Below, piece by piece: positions 18,759-28,203 of a stretch of 64,000 nt of DNA. The stretch is from Acidimicrobiales bacterium (GTDB taxonomy: Bacteria; Actinomycetota; Acidimicrobiia; Acidimicrobiales; MedAcidi-G1). Numbering within the stretch: the stretch's first letter is position 1; each line of letters starts with the position of its first letter. Position numbers and translations under genes: made by a program. The stretch spans positions 1 to 64,000 of the forward strand of contig JAQWOV010000021.1 of the NCBI GenBank assembly GCA_029245675.1, written 5' to 3'. The notes beneath the pieces were generated by a model. That model was not told the DNA's origin and searched no databases. It was given only the letters and a program-made list of their open reading frames with translations.

Positions 18759-19939
18759 TTTTTAACAAAAAGCTTTCTTGGAAAATCAGCAAACGTTTCT
18801 GCGGGTCCATCTTCAGTAATCATGAAACTTTCAGTAATTTCCATTCCCCAATCATCCATCCAAAGACCTGGCATGAAATGAAAAGTCATACCGGGTTTTA
18901 ACTCAGATTCATCTGTGCCGCGAAGTGAAATCGTTCTCTCACCCCAGTCAGGTGGGTAACTAAGTCCAATGGGGTATCCGCAGCGGGCATCTCGTTCAAT
19001 ACCGGCGCGGGCAAGCGTTTCATGGAGAGCGTTTGCTATATCGCAGGCTCGATTACCTGATTGCGCTGCTTGAAGACCGGCTTCAAGTCCTTCCACGAGA
19101 GCTTTTTCAGCGTCGACCATCTTTTGGGGAGGATCGCCAAGGAACACAGACCGACAGAGTGGAACATGGTATCTCCGATGAACTCCAGCTATTTCGAAAA
19201 AAGTTCCTTCGCCCGATTTAAATGGCTTATCGTCCCAGGTTATGTGTGCAGCTGATGCATCAACTCCCGTAGGCATAAGCGGGACAATGGCAGGATAATC
19301 TCCTCCGAACTCTTCTGTCCCCGCAATTGAAGTGTGATAGACCTCCGCTACTAAATCGTTTTTTCTCATCCCGGGTTCAATTAATTCAAGAATGCGGTGA
19401 TGCATTTTTTCTACAATGCGTGCAGCCCTGCGCATGTAGACAAGTTCCTGTTCGGATTTAATTGTGCGCTGCCAATTAATGAGACCTGTGGCATCCACGA
19501 TTTGTGCTTGCGGAAGACCAGCTAGAAGATGGATATGGGAGGCTGCCGAGTAGTAGTAATTATCTAGTTCCACTCCAACCACTGCTTGGTCGAAACGTGA
19601 ATCGGAAAGGAGCGCAGCTAAATGCTGGTAGGCATGTTTTTCCGTTGACATAACATGGTCATCTGAGTATGCGACAACATGACGTTCATCCATATAAACC
19701 GTCCGGAGTGCACCTTTTGCATCCATGCCGCGTCCCCACCAGATTGGGTCATCATCATGGGTTACTAAAACCGCTTGTGGCGTGTAGAACGACCACCCGT
19801 CATAGCCGGTGAGCCAAGACATGTTTGAGGGATCAGCTGAAACAAGAACTTCTATGCCTCTGGTTTCCATCGCTGACCGTACTTTGGCAAGCCGAAGTTC
19901 GTACTCTTCGCGGCTAAAATCTAGTTCTACATCAGGCAT
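18755..19939 (-). CDS. doeA: Ectoine hydrolase (M24 peptidase fold)
   Basis: Opens the ectoine ring to give N-acetyl-L-2,4-diaminobutyrate, the first step of ectoine use as carbon and nitrogen source. The 394-residue protein agrees with the DoeA/EutD family at several distinctive places: SNMSWLTGYDGWSFY at 38-52, the GVELDNYYYSAASH segment near 122-135, EEFGGDYPAIVPLMP and CGYPIGLSYPPDWGER at 320-335. It has the pita-bread fold of creatinase and prolidase. It heads the minus-strand operon doeA, argE-like, xsc and is divergent from the oxoprolinase gene across 120 bases. The later ectoine genes doeC and doeD and the regulator DoeX are not in the window. Confidence 0.92.
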   Translation of the reverse strand: MPDVELDFSREEYELRLAKVRSAMETRGIEVLVSADPSNMSWLTGYDGWSFYTPQAVLVTHDDDPIWWGRGMDAKGALRTVYMDERHVVAYSDDHVMSTEKHAYQHLAALLSDSRFDQAVVGVELDNYYYSAASHIHLLAGLPQAQIVDATGLINWQRTIKSEQELVYMRRAARIVEKMHHRILELIEPGMRKNDLVAEVYHTSIAGTEEFGGDYPAIVPLMPTGVDASAAHITWDDKPFKSGEGTFFEIAGVHRRYHVPLCRSVFLGDPPQKMVDAEKALVEGLEAGLQAAQSGNRACDIANALHETLARAGIERDARCGYPIGLSYPPDWGERTISLRGTDESELKPGMTFHFMPGLWMDDWGMEITESFMITEDGPAETFADFPRKLFVKK

Positions 19940-20059
19940 TTTTACTCCAAACTTCTAGTTGAGGTTCTATTCCTTTATCGCAACGTAGCCTGATTAGGGG
20001 TTGTCTGGCTAGGGGGGAACGGATCAGAATACCTAATTAGACAAATTTGAGAGGTTGTA

Positions 20060-23000
20060 ATGGTTGGATGGCAATTTTGGATTGATCGGGGCGGTACTTT
20101 TACCGACGTTGTAGCACGTCGCCCTGATGGTTCAACTGTTACTCATAAGTTACTTTCCGAAAACTCTCGCATTTACGAAGATGCTGCAATTCAAGGTATC
20201 CGTGAACTTCTTGGCCTTTCAGTTGGTGATCCTTTGCCATTTGACGAAATTGCTGCAGTGAAGATGGGGACTACTGTTGCGACAAATGCTTTATTAGAAC
20301 GAGAAGGGGAACCTACCGCGCTCATAACCACCTGTGGTTTTGGCGATGCTTTAAGAATCGGGTATCAAGCCCGTCCTGAACTTTTCGCGCTGGACATTGT
20401 TTTACCTGAAATGCTTTATACGAAGGTGGTTGAGATTAATGAACGGGTGTCTGCTGCCGGTTCAGTAATCACGCCTCTGAATGTTTCTAACGCGCGAACT
20501 CTTTTAGAAGAAGTGCGGGATGAAGGTTTTGATGCAATAGCTATAGCGCTTTTACATGGTTATAGGTATACCGAGCATGAAAAAATTCTTCATGAAATTG
20601 CTAGTGAACTTGGTTTTCAACAAATTTCAGTTAGCCATGAAGTAAGCCCTCTAATGAAGCTTGTTTCTCGTGGGGATACCACTGTTGTGGATGCGTATCT
20701 GTCTCCTATTTTGCGTCGGTACGTGAACTCTGTTGATGAAAAGCTTCGTCCTGATGACTCCGGCCCGAATCTTATGTTTATGCAGTCCAATGGTGGCCTT
20801 ACCGATGCTCGCCGCTTTCGTGGCAAAGATGCTTTGCTTTCCGGACCGGCTGGTGGAGTAGTTGGAATGGTAAAAACTGCAGAAACTGCTGGCTTTGATC
20901 GACTCATTGGTTTTGATATGGGAGGAACTTCTACCGATGTGTCGCACTATGCCGGTGAATTTGAGAGAACACATGAAACACAAGTTGCTGGGGTTCGTGT
21001 TCGAGCACCAATGATTCATATTCACACTGTGGCAGCTGGTGGCGGGTCAATTCTTCACTTTGATGGTTCTCGGCTACGTGTCGGTCCAGATTCTGCTGGA
21101 GCAGATCCTGGCCCTGCTTGTTATGGGAATAACGGGCCACTTGCAATTACCGATGCGAATGTCTTACTGGGCAAACTGCGTCCTGAATTCTTTCCTCAAG
21201 TTTTCGGGCCTGAAGGAAACCAGCCACTTGATGTAGGAACCGTCACTAAACAATTTGATGAACTCGCGGAGAAAATTTCACGAGCTTCTGGGATTGCTCA
21301 GTCGGCAGAGTCTGTTGCAGAAGGATTTCTCTCGATTGCGGTTGAAAATATGGCTAACGCTATTAAAAAAATCTCTGTGCAAAGAGGCTACGACATCACC
21401 TCTTATACCTTGGTTTGTTTTGGTGGTGCAGGAGGGCAACATGCTTGTCTGGTCGCTGACCGCTTAGGAGTGAGTCGTATCCATATTCATCCGCATGCTG
21501 GCGTTCTTTCAGCCCTGGGAATCGGTTTAGCTGATATTCGCCATCTCAGCGAGGGTGCGGTGGAATCAACGTTGTCTGAAGAATTATTGATCAGCCTTGA
21601 ACCTCGATGGGATTCTATGGAAACCGAAAGTGTAAACATTGTAAAAACACAAGGCGTAGCAGATAACCGGATCACCACTATGAAGAGATTCGGTGTCCGC
21701 TACGCAGGATCCGATACCGCACTCCAAGTTGATGCAGGTTCATGTTCCGCTGTACAAAGTGCTTTTGAAGAGCAGCATCGTTCACGATTCGGATTTATTT
21801 CTCCAGAAAAAGAACTAATTGTTGAATCGCTACAAGTTGAAGCTGTCGGAATGTCCGACAGCGTAGATTTGAAATCAGATTACAAAAACATCACTGATAC
21901 TCAACTCGGGGTTTTCTCTACCGTCATGAATGGAGAAACTCAAGAAACTCCTTTCAAAGCTCGGTCTTCATTAAGGACTGGAGAGCCGGTTTTAGGGCCT
22001 GCGGTGTTAGTTGAAGAAACAGGAACCACAGTTATTGAACCTGGATGGTCAGCGACTGCTAACAAAAACGGGGATTTAATACTTGAAAGAGTCGTCGCTC
22101 TTCCGGAACGTGCAGCTATTGGTACTGATGTAGACCCTGTTCAGTTAGAGATCTTCAACAACCTTTTTATGAATATCGCTGAGCAAATGGGAGTTGTGCT
22201 TGAGAACACTGCCGCTTCAGTAAACATTAAAGAACGCTTAGATTTTTCCTGTGCTTTATTTGATCCCGATGGAGATCTAATCGCTAACGCTCCACACATG
22301 CCTGTTCATTTAGGTTCGATGAGCGAATCCATAAAATCAATAATCCGACAAAACCCCGTTATGACTCCCGGCGACGTCTACGTCATGAACGCTCCTTATA
22401 ACGGTGGCACTCATCTCCCAGACATCACAGTAATAAAACCGGTCTTTGACGAGAATGAAAAATCCATTATTTTTTATGTAGCGTCTCGCGGTCACCACGC
22501 AGATGTCGGCGGAAGCGTTCCCGGTTCGTCCCCTGCTAATTCGACCACCGTTGACGAAGAAGGAGTTTTGCTAGACAACGTTCTACTTGTTTCAGATGGA
22601 CGTTTTCGTTATGACCACATTCATGGTTTGCTAACCGGAGGTCAATGGCCAGCCCGCAACGCAGAACAAAACATTGCTGATCTCCAAGCTCAAGTTGCAG
22701 CTTGCGAAAAAGGAACAAGTGAACTTCGTAGAGTCATCGCCCATTTCGGTCTTGATGTTGTCCACGCTTACATGAAACATGTGAAAGACAATGCGGAAGA
22801 ATCGGTGCGGCGCGTTATCGATGCTTTAACTGACTCATCCTTTACCTATCTAATGGATGATGGGCATCAAGTGTCTGTGAAGATAACAGTTGATCATGAA
22901 AACCGATCAGCCTGTATTGACTTTACGGGGACTAGCGACACTCACCCCGGAAACTTCAATGCTCCTTCATCAATCGCTCACGCCTCAGTTCTTTATGTTT

Positions 23001-23662
23001 TCCGTTGCTTAGTCAACGACGACATTCCGCTTAACGCCGGGTGTTTGAAACCTCTCCAAATTATTTTGCCAGAGCCATCAATGATTAATCCTTCATATCC
23101 AGCAGCTGTTATTGCGGGAAACGTTGAAACTAGTCAAGTGATTGTGGACACATTGTTTGGTGCTGTAGGTGTTTTAGCTGCTCCGCAAGGAACGATGAAT
23201 AACTTTATTTGGGGCAATGATAATTACCAAAATTATGAAACTATTTGCGGAGGCGCTGGTGCAACTGCGAATGCTGACGGTTGCGACGCGGTACATACTC
23301 ATATGACCAATTCTCGTCTTACTGATCCAGAGGTTCTTGAGTGGCGCTTTCCGATTCTGCTTGAAACTTTCCATATTCGGAAAGGCTCTGGCGGAAATGG
23401 TTACCGGCGCGGCGGTGATGGAACAGTTAGGCGCGTGTTATTCAACGAAGCGATGGAAGTTAATGTGCTCTCTGGGCATCGTATTGTGCCACCCTATGGG
23501 GTAGATGGTGGTGAACCCGGAGCCGTTGGTCATACTCGCCTGATTCATGCTGACGGCACAGTGGTTGAATTCGGAGCTAGCGCCCAAACTTTCGTGAATC
23601 CTGGAGACAGATTCGAAATTGAAACTCCTGGTGGTGGTGGTTTTGGAAAAACAGAAAATTAG
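20060..23662 (+). CDS. 5-oxoprolinase, fused HyuA/HyuB type
   Basis: ATP-dependent hydrolase opening 5-oxo-L-proline (pyroglutamate) to glutamate; related enzymes act on hydantoins. The 1200-residue chain is a natural fusion of a HyuA domain (about 1-690, with the ATP-site signature RGGTFTDV at residues 10-17 and later [11 protein letters not shown] and [11 protein letters not shown]) and a HyuB domain (from about residue 692, [20 protein letters not shown]). Both the start sequence and the length match single-chain 5-oxoprolinases of bacteria. Because creatinase lies next to it, N-methylhydantoin (from creatinine) is a possible alternative substrate, but the ATP-dependent N-methylhydantoinases I know are two-subunit. 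A GAGAGG Shine-Dalgarno precedes the ATG. Confidence 0.88.
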   Translation: MVGWQFWIDRGGTFTDVVARRPDGSTVTHKLLSENSRIYEDAAIQGIRELLGLSVGDPLPFDEIAAVKMGTTVATNALLEREGEPTALITTCGFGDALRIGYQARPELFALDIVLPEMLYTKVVEINERVSAAGSVITPLNVSNARTLLEEVRDEGFDAIAIALLHGYRYTEHEKILHEIASELGFQQISVSHEVSPLMKLVSRGDTTVVDAYLSPILRRYVNSVDEKLRPDDSGPNLMFMQSNGGLTDARRFRGKDALLSGPAGGVVGMVKTAETAGFDRLIGFDMGGTSTDVSHYAGEFERTHETQVAGVRVRAPMIHIHTVAAGGGSILHFDGSRLRVGPDSAGADPGPACYGNNGPLAITDANVLLGKLRPEFFPQVFGPEGNQPLDVGTVTKQFDELAEKISRASGIAQSAESVAEGFLSIAVENMANAIKKISVQRGYDITSYTLVCFGGAGGQHACLVADRLGVSRIHIHPHAGVLSALGIGLADIRHLSEGAVESTLSEELLISLEPRWDSMETESVNIVKTQGVADNRITTMKRFGVRYAGSDTALQVDAGSCSAVQSAFEEQHRSRFGFISPEKELIVESLQVEAVGMSDSVDLKSDYKNITDTQLGVFSTVMNGETQETPFKARSSLRTGEPVLGPAVLVEETGTTVIEPGWSATANKNGDLILERVVALPERAAIGTDVDPVQLEIFNNLFMNIAEQMGVVLENTAASVNIKERLDFSCALFDPDGDLIANAPHMPVHLGSMSESIKSIIRQNPVMTPGDVYVMNAPYNGGTHLPDITVIKPVFDENEKSIIFYVASRGHHADVGGSVPGSSPANSTTVDEEGVLLDNVLLVSDGRFRYDHIHGLLTGGQWPARNAEQNIADLQAQVAACEKGTSELRRVIAHFGLDVVHAYMKHVKDNAEESVRRVIDALTDSSFTYLMDDGHQVSVKITVDHENRSACIDFTGTSDTHPGNFNAPSSIAHASVLYVFRCLVNDDIPLNAGCLKPLQIILPEPSMINPSYPAAVIAGNVETSQVIVDTLFGAVGVLAAPQGTMNNFIWGNDNYQNYETICGGAGATANADGCDAVHTHMTNSRLTDPEVLEWRFPILLETFHIRKGSGGNGYRRGGDGTVRRVLFNEAMEVNVLSGHRIVPPYGVDGGEPGAVGHTRLIHADGTVVEFGASAQTFVNPGDRFEIETPGGGGFGKTEN

Positions 23663-23673
23663 TCTTCGCTGAA

Positions 23674-24900
23674 CTATCCCCCAATTACATTGTGTTCAGG
23701 CCCATACGGAAATCCAGAAATATTCTCTGCTCCAGTTTCTCCCAGGATAAGGATGTCGTGTTCTCGGTATCCTCCTGACCCTGGTTGACCTTCAGGAATT
23801 GCAATCATTGGCTCCATGGAGACAACCATCCCTGGTTGAAGTGTTGTTTCGACGTCTTCTCGAAGTTCTACTCCTGCTTCTCGACCGTAGTAGTGGCTGA
23901 GCACTCCGAAACTATGTCCATACCCAAAAGAACGGTATTGAAGCAGGTCGTAACTGCGGTAAATATCGTTTAATTCTGAGGCAATGTCACAGCAACGTGC
24001 GCCCGGTTTTATTAGTTCCAATCCTCGTTCATGAACTTCTACATTTATTTCCCACAAACGCAGATGCTCATCTGAAACGTGGTCGCAGAATAGAGTTCTT
24101 TCAAGGGCGGTGTAGTACCCAAAAATCATTGGGAACGTGTTTAGAGACAAAATGTCTCCAGATTCAATAATTTTGTTAGTAACTGGGTTGTGGGCTCCAT
24201 CGGTATTTATACCGGACTGAAACCATGTCCACGTGTCCATGAGTTCAACGAACTGAAAAGTGTCGGCAATTTCACGAACCATTGTTTCTGTGACTGCAAG
24301 AGCTACTTCGTGTTCAGCGACACCAGCTGCTACTGCTTCTACACACGCATCTGCACCTAGGTCACAAATACGTGTTCCGTGACGAATGAGATCATGTTCT
24401 TCAGATGACTTAATAGTGCGCATCCACATTGTGGATGTTCCGACATCAACCAATTCGACATCGGGGAAGGCTGCGGATAAAGCTTGAAATTGATCAACGC
24501 TGAGATGGTCAAATTCGACACCCAATCGTTTTACTTTTGGGGTTAGTTCTTTAACCGCTTCGTAATAGTTGTTACGACGCCAGTCGGAATAAACAATGTT
24601 TTCACCGTGGGTCCGTCTCCAAGGCTGCCCTCCGTCTATGCCGGCTGAAATAGTAGTGGCAACTTTTTGGTCTATAACCATCCCGTATTTCCGCCCGAAA
24701 TAGCAATAAAGCCATCCGGAGTAGTAACAAATGTTATGCCATGAAGTAAGGAGACAAGCATCAATATTTTCTCTTTCCATGTGTGCTCGTAAATCATTTT
24801 GCCTACGATCCATTTCCTCTGATGAAAAGGGGGACCATTCTTTTTCTCCCCATTCCCATCGAGCAATGTGGACCATGTCATTGGTGTTCGGCGTATTCAT
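23674..24900 (-). CDS. Creatinase (creatine amidinohydrolase)
   Basis: Hydrolyses creatine to sarcosine and urea, without metal despite its M24 fold. The 408-residue protein aligns from memory with Pseudomonas putida creatinase (403 residues) over its entire length, with near-identical blocks MDTWTWFQSGINTDGAHNPV (221-240), TALERTLFCDH, LELIKPGARCCDIASELN and YGHSFGVLSHYYGREAG. His237 corresponds to the catalytic His232 of the Pseudomonas enzyme. It sits 33 bases downstream of a sulfatase gene on the same strand. No creatininase, sarcosine oxidase or urease gene is in the window. The strong block similarity separates it from DddP, prolidase and the DoeA paralogue 4 kb away. Confidence 0.93.
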   Translation of the reverse strand: MNTPNTNDMVHIARWEWGEKEWSPFSSEEMDRRQNDLRAHMERENIDACLLTSWHNICYYSGWLYCYFGRKYGMVIDQKVATTISAGIDGGQPWRRTHGENIVYSDWRRNNYYEAVKELTPKVKRLGVEFDHLSVDQFQALSAAFPDVELVDVGTSTMWMRTIKSSEEHDLIRHGTRICDLGADACVEAVAAGVAEHEVALAVTETMVREIADTFQFVELMDTWTWFQSGINTDGAHNPVTNKIIESGDILSLNTFPMIFGYYTALERTLFCDHVSDEHLRLWEINVEVHERGLELIKPGARCCDIASELNDIYRSYDLLQYRSFGYGHSFGVLSHYYGREAGVELREDVETTLQPGMVVSMEPMIAIPEGQPGSGGYREHDILILGETGAENISGFPYGPEHNVIGG

Positions 24901-24933
24901 CTGTTTCCTAACTTAATTTTCTGTCACTTCTTA

Positions 24934-26469
24934 TTAATAAAACCAGGGTGGCTGTGGGTCTTTACCGGCAGCGGCTTCTGGGTATCTCATTTCTAAATCT
25001 TTGGCTATTGGTTCTCTTCCAGTGGCACGAAGACGTTCAATGTAAGCGGGTAATTGTCCCCAAACATGAAATGGTCCACCTTCCTTAAGAACGACGTCGT
25101 GAGGGTCAACATCATGTATAGACAAAGAAAGCATTTCTTCTTTCCACTTTGCTAGTTGTTCAGCAGCGGAAGTAGCTATTTGAGGCTCCGCTTCTGTGAG
25201 ATCATTTAATAGATGTGGGTCTTCATCAAGGTTGAAAAGCATTTCTTCTGGGAAACAGTGATAGCCATCATGTCGAGTATGCATATAGAGCCAATTTTCC
25301 CATCGCAAACTTCTTTGCACTGTCCACGCCGCTGCGGAAAGAACTAAGGATTCTCGCCCAGAGGTTCCGTCTTCTTGCCCTGTCCCGTCTTTAAGTGAAT
25401 TGGCGAAAGAAACCCCATCCCAAGATTCCGGCACTTCTGCTCCAGCTATTTCGAGCACCGAAGCAGCAAGGTCTACTTGGTAATGCTTGCCCTTATCTGA
25501 TCCGCCTTGGGAAGCTCCTTTAAGTCCCGGCCATTTAATAACTCCGGGTAGATGATGGGTGTATTCATCAGCAGTCTGATGGTCACAGTAGACCCCTAGT
25601 TCTCCGAAGTTTTCTCCGTGATCTGAAGAGACAACAACAGCTGTTTCGTCAATGACTCCTTGTTCATCTAACGCATTCATGAGTTTTCCAACCATGCTGT
25701 CGGCACGCATTATTCCGGTGTCATAACCATCAAACATCCGGTCTACATCTGCAAGCGTTTGCAATGTTGGGGACATTAATGGAAAGCGTGAAAAATATTT
25801 TGATACGTCACTATCTGGATCGAAGCCGAGAGTTTCCGAGGCTGAATGCGGTCCTGCAAGTGTTTGGTGCTTTTCTAAAATTTCTTGTGTTATCCAATCA
25901 GGTCGTTGGTCTCCGAGGTTTTCCGCCATTTCTTCTGAAGCGGTGTATGGCGTATGTGGATCCCAAACATGGACATGAAGAAACCAAGAATCTCTTTGGG
26001 CATTGCGTTTTAGCCATTCCAGAGCGTAGGGAGTCACTCCTTCGCTGAAGTACGTGTTATATCCATCCTGTATGACCTCGTTGAAACCTGCATACCAATG
26101 CATAGCGGAATGCCTTTGTGCGAAAACACTTATTGTCGCCGTCCAAATTTTCTTTCGAGATAGGACTGAAGCAAAACTATGAAAGGCTCGGGGAGATTGA
26201 AATCCTCGTCGTAGCCCTTCACTAAATGGGTCAGCTGCAGTACCTCCGTGACCAACTGCGCCAGTGTGGATCCCAAACATCCCTGTTTGTAAAGCTGATC
26301 TTGACGGTAAGCAGGGAGAGTCTGAGGCGTATAACTCCTCAAGTCGAACACCTTCTTTTGCTAATTGGTCGATGTTTGGGCTGGTAGGGCGTTCATATCC
26401 GTAACAGCCGAGATGATCTGGTCTCAGCGTGTCTATGTCAATCCAAAGCATTTTGAAACTGTCTGTCAT
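24934..26469 (-). CDS. Cysteine-type S1 family sulfatase
   Basis: Formylglycine-dependent sulfate ester hydrolase. The modification motif C-x-P-S-R is present as Cys53-Leu-Pro-Ser-Arg within SPCLPSRSALQTG, and calcium-binding WIDIDTLRPDHLG lies at the N-terminus with VVSSDHGENFGE further on. I chose the third-codon-class ATG at 26469 because AGGAGAA sits 8 bases upstream; the longer TTG-started version would contain that Shine-Dalgarno in its own coding part. This gives 511 residues. No signal peptide is seen, so it appears cytosolic. Substrate is unknown. It is followed after 33 bases by creatinase, so the two may share a transcript, and it is divergent from glpD. Confidence 0.9.
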   Translation of the reverse strand: MTDSFKMLWIDIDTLRPDHLGCYGYERPTSPNIDQLAKEGVRLEELYASDSPCLPSRSALQTGMFGIHTGAVGHGGTAADPFSEGLRRGFQSPRAFHSFASVLSRKKIWTATISVFAQRHSAMHWYAGFNEVIQDGYNTYFSEGVTPYALEWLKRNAQRDSWFLHVHVWDPHTPYTASEEMAENLGDQRPDWITQEILEKHQTLAGPHSASETLGFDPDSDVSKYFSRFPLMSPTLQTLADVDRMFDGYDTGIMRADSMVGKLMNALDEQGVIDETAVVVSSDHGENFGELGVYCDHQTADEYTHHLPGVIKWPGLKGASQGGSDKGKHYQVDLAASVLEIAGAEVPESWDGVSFANSLKDGTGQEDGTSGRESLVLSAAAWTVQRSLRWENWLYMHTRHDGYHCFPEEMLFNLDEDPHLLNDLTEAEPQIATSAAEQLAKWKEEMLSLSIHDVDPHDVVLKEGGPFHVWGQLPAYIERLRATGREPIAKDLEMRYPEAAAGKDPQPPWFY

Positions 26470-26476
26470 CAGTAAA

Positions 26477-26483
26477 TTCTCCT
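26477..26483 (-). promoter_or_regulatory. Shine-Dalgarno that fixes the sulfatase start
   Basis: On the minus strand AGGAGAA stands 7-8 bases upstream of the ATG at 26467-26469. It lies inside the longer TTG-initiated version of the frame, so the shorter protein is preferred. Confidence 0.7.
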
Positions 26484-26486
26484 GCA

Positions 26487-26547
26487 AATTATGAAGGTCG
26501 ACGTGCTGTAATCAAATCTTCGCACTGATTGAAAGAATTTCATAATT
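26487..26547. promoter_or_regulatory. Inverted repeat in the sulfatase/glpD divergent region
   Basis: AATTATGAA at 26487-26495 is repeated in inverted orientation as TTCATAATT at 26539-26547. The second arm also forms a small dyad GAATT-TCAT-AATTC. The half-site AATTTCATA seen here also occurs in the large palindrome at 35818-35852. The sequence is AT-rich, so chance is possible; it may mark promoters or an operator shared by the divergent genes. Confidence 0.3.
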
Positions 26548-26613
26548 CAAATATTTTCAACTTATATGGCTGGATGATTATGAGATGGATTTCTTAAACC
26601 TAGGGTATGAGGC

Positions 26614-28203
26614 ATGGTTAGTGATATATCGTCGTTACGACCTCAAGATTTAGATAATCGGGATAGAAAAAAACTCTTCGCTCGTGCAGAAAGTGAACAT
26701 TTTGATGTTCTTGTAATCGGTGGAGGTATCACTGGCGCAGGTGTAGCTCGTTCAGCAGCGTCGCGAGGATTATCTGTTGTTCTCGTGGAAGCGCAGGATC
26801 TTGCTTCAGGGACAAGTAGTCGTAGTTCAAAGATGATTCATGGCGGTGTCCGTTATCTCGCTCAAGGAGACGTCGGGTTAGTACGTGATGCTGCGAGAGA
26901 ACGTCAAGTATTAAGAGAGATAGCACCTCATTTAACTCGTAAAACAGGATTTCTTTTACCCACGCGTTCAGCCGCAGGTCTCGCAAAGTTTCGTACAGCA
27001 ATGTGGACCTTCGAAAAGCTCGGAAAGGTTCCAAAAGAGGATCATCATGAGGTCTGGGATTTTGACGAACTGATTGAGCGTGAGCCTTTAGCTGCTACGG
27101 ACGGAACTACTGGGGCTGTGCGTTACATCGAGTTTGTGACTGATGATTCTCGTTTGACGCTAGCTAATGCCCGATCAGCGGCATCAGATGGTGCGCTTAT
27201 TCTGACATATGCCCCTGCCATCGAATTCATATTTGAGAATGAAATCGTTACCGGTGTAAAAGTAAAAAGTTCTCTTGAAGGAGAGTCTTTAGAAACGATA
27301 ATTCGTGCGAAAGCAATCGTGAACGCTGCCGGTCCATGGGTTGATTCTATTCGGTCTCTTGAAGATCCAAATGAACCAAATTATTTAAGCATCACCAAAG
27401 GCGTGCACCTTGTTTTACCGCATGAACGTCTACCTCTAAATGACACCATTCTTCTGACCGCTATTGATAAACGAAGCATGTTTGCTGTTCCACGAGGTAA
27501 CACCACTTATCTCGGAACAACCGACACGTTTTATCCAGAAGCTGATTGGTGGCCGGGCGTAACAGAAGAAGATGTTAATTACCTGCTTGAGTCAACGAAT
27601 CGTAGTTTTTTATGTGAACCAATTAAACCAAGTGACATTGTTACTAGTTGGTCAGGTGTACGACCATTGATTTCTGAACCAGGTAAAGACCCGTCGGAAA
27701 TTTCTCGACGGGATGAAATTTGGACTGGTCCAGGAAAAGTACTTACCATTGCAGGTGGAAAACTGACTGCTTACCGCTCTATGGCCGAACGAGTAGTTGA
27801 CGAGGCTGCAGATTTACATGACCTTTCTGTTCAAAAAAGCACTACTGAAGAACAACCTCTGGTCGGTGGAGATGTTGTAGTAGACGAGCGAAACCATTTG
27901 ATTGATCTTTATGGTTCAGAAGCCAAAGATGTGTTAGGTGATGGTGGCGGTGTTTCAGCTGAAGTACGTCAAGCAGTTACCCGAGAAGGCGCTATTTGCC
28001 TTGAAGATTATTGGGTTCGACGTGTCCCTCGTGCCTTTTTTGATCTTGACGGAGGCATTTCTGTTCTCCAAGAGGCAGCAAATGAAATGGGAGATCTTCT
28101 AGGTTGGGATGAGGCGAAGAAAAAGAAAGAAATCGCTTCTTGCGAAGAACGCCATAATATCGAAAATAGTTTATTTACTTCTCACGGAGAAACGAATGCT
28201 TGA
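26614..28203 (+). CDS. glpD: FAD-dependent glycerol-3-phosphate dehydrogenase
   Basis: Oxidises sn-glycerol 3-phosphate to dihydroxyacetone phosphate and passes electrons to quinone at the inner face of the membrane. The 529-residue protein begins its FAD-binding Rossmann fold with VLVIGGGITGAGVARSAASRG (about 31-51), followed by SSRSSKMIHGGVRYLAQGD, a typical GlpD stretch, and ends with the C-terminal helical cap containing TREGAICLEDYWVRR. It is the first of four tightly packed plus-strand genes; the next begins 8 bases before its stop. A GGGTATGAGG purine-rich stretch precedes the ATG. Confidence 0.92.
   Translation: MVSDISSLRPQDLDNRDRKKLFARAESEHFDVLVIGGGITGAGVARSAASRGLSVVLVEAQDLASGTSSRSSKMIHGGVRYLAQGDVGLVRDAARERQVLREIAPHLTRKTGFLLPTRSAAGLAKFRTAMWTFEKLGKVPKEDHHEVWDFDELIEREPLAATDGTTGAVRYIEFVTDDSRLTLANARSAASDGALILTYAPAIEFIFENEIVTGVKVKSSLEGESLETIIRAKAIVNAAGPWVDSIRSLEDPNEPNYLSITKGVHLVLPHERLPLNDTILLTAIDKRSMFAVPRGNTTYLGTTDTFYPEADWWPGVTEEDVNYLLESTNRSFLCEPIKPSDIVTSWSGVRPLISEPGKDPSEISRRDEIWTGPGKVLTIAGGKLTAYRSMAERVVDEAADLHDLSVQKSTTEEQPLVGGDVVVDERNHLIDLYGSEAKDVLGDGGGVSAEVRQAVTREGAICLEDYWVRRVPRAFFDLDGGISVLQEAANEMGDLLGWDEAKKKKEIASCEERHNIENSLFTSHGETNA

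Noticed and set aside
23674-24900. DMSP lyase DddP as identity of the M24-fold protein
   Set aside because: The block MDTWTWFQSGINTDGAHNPV and the rest match creatinase throughout.
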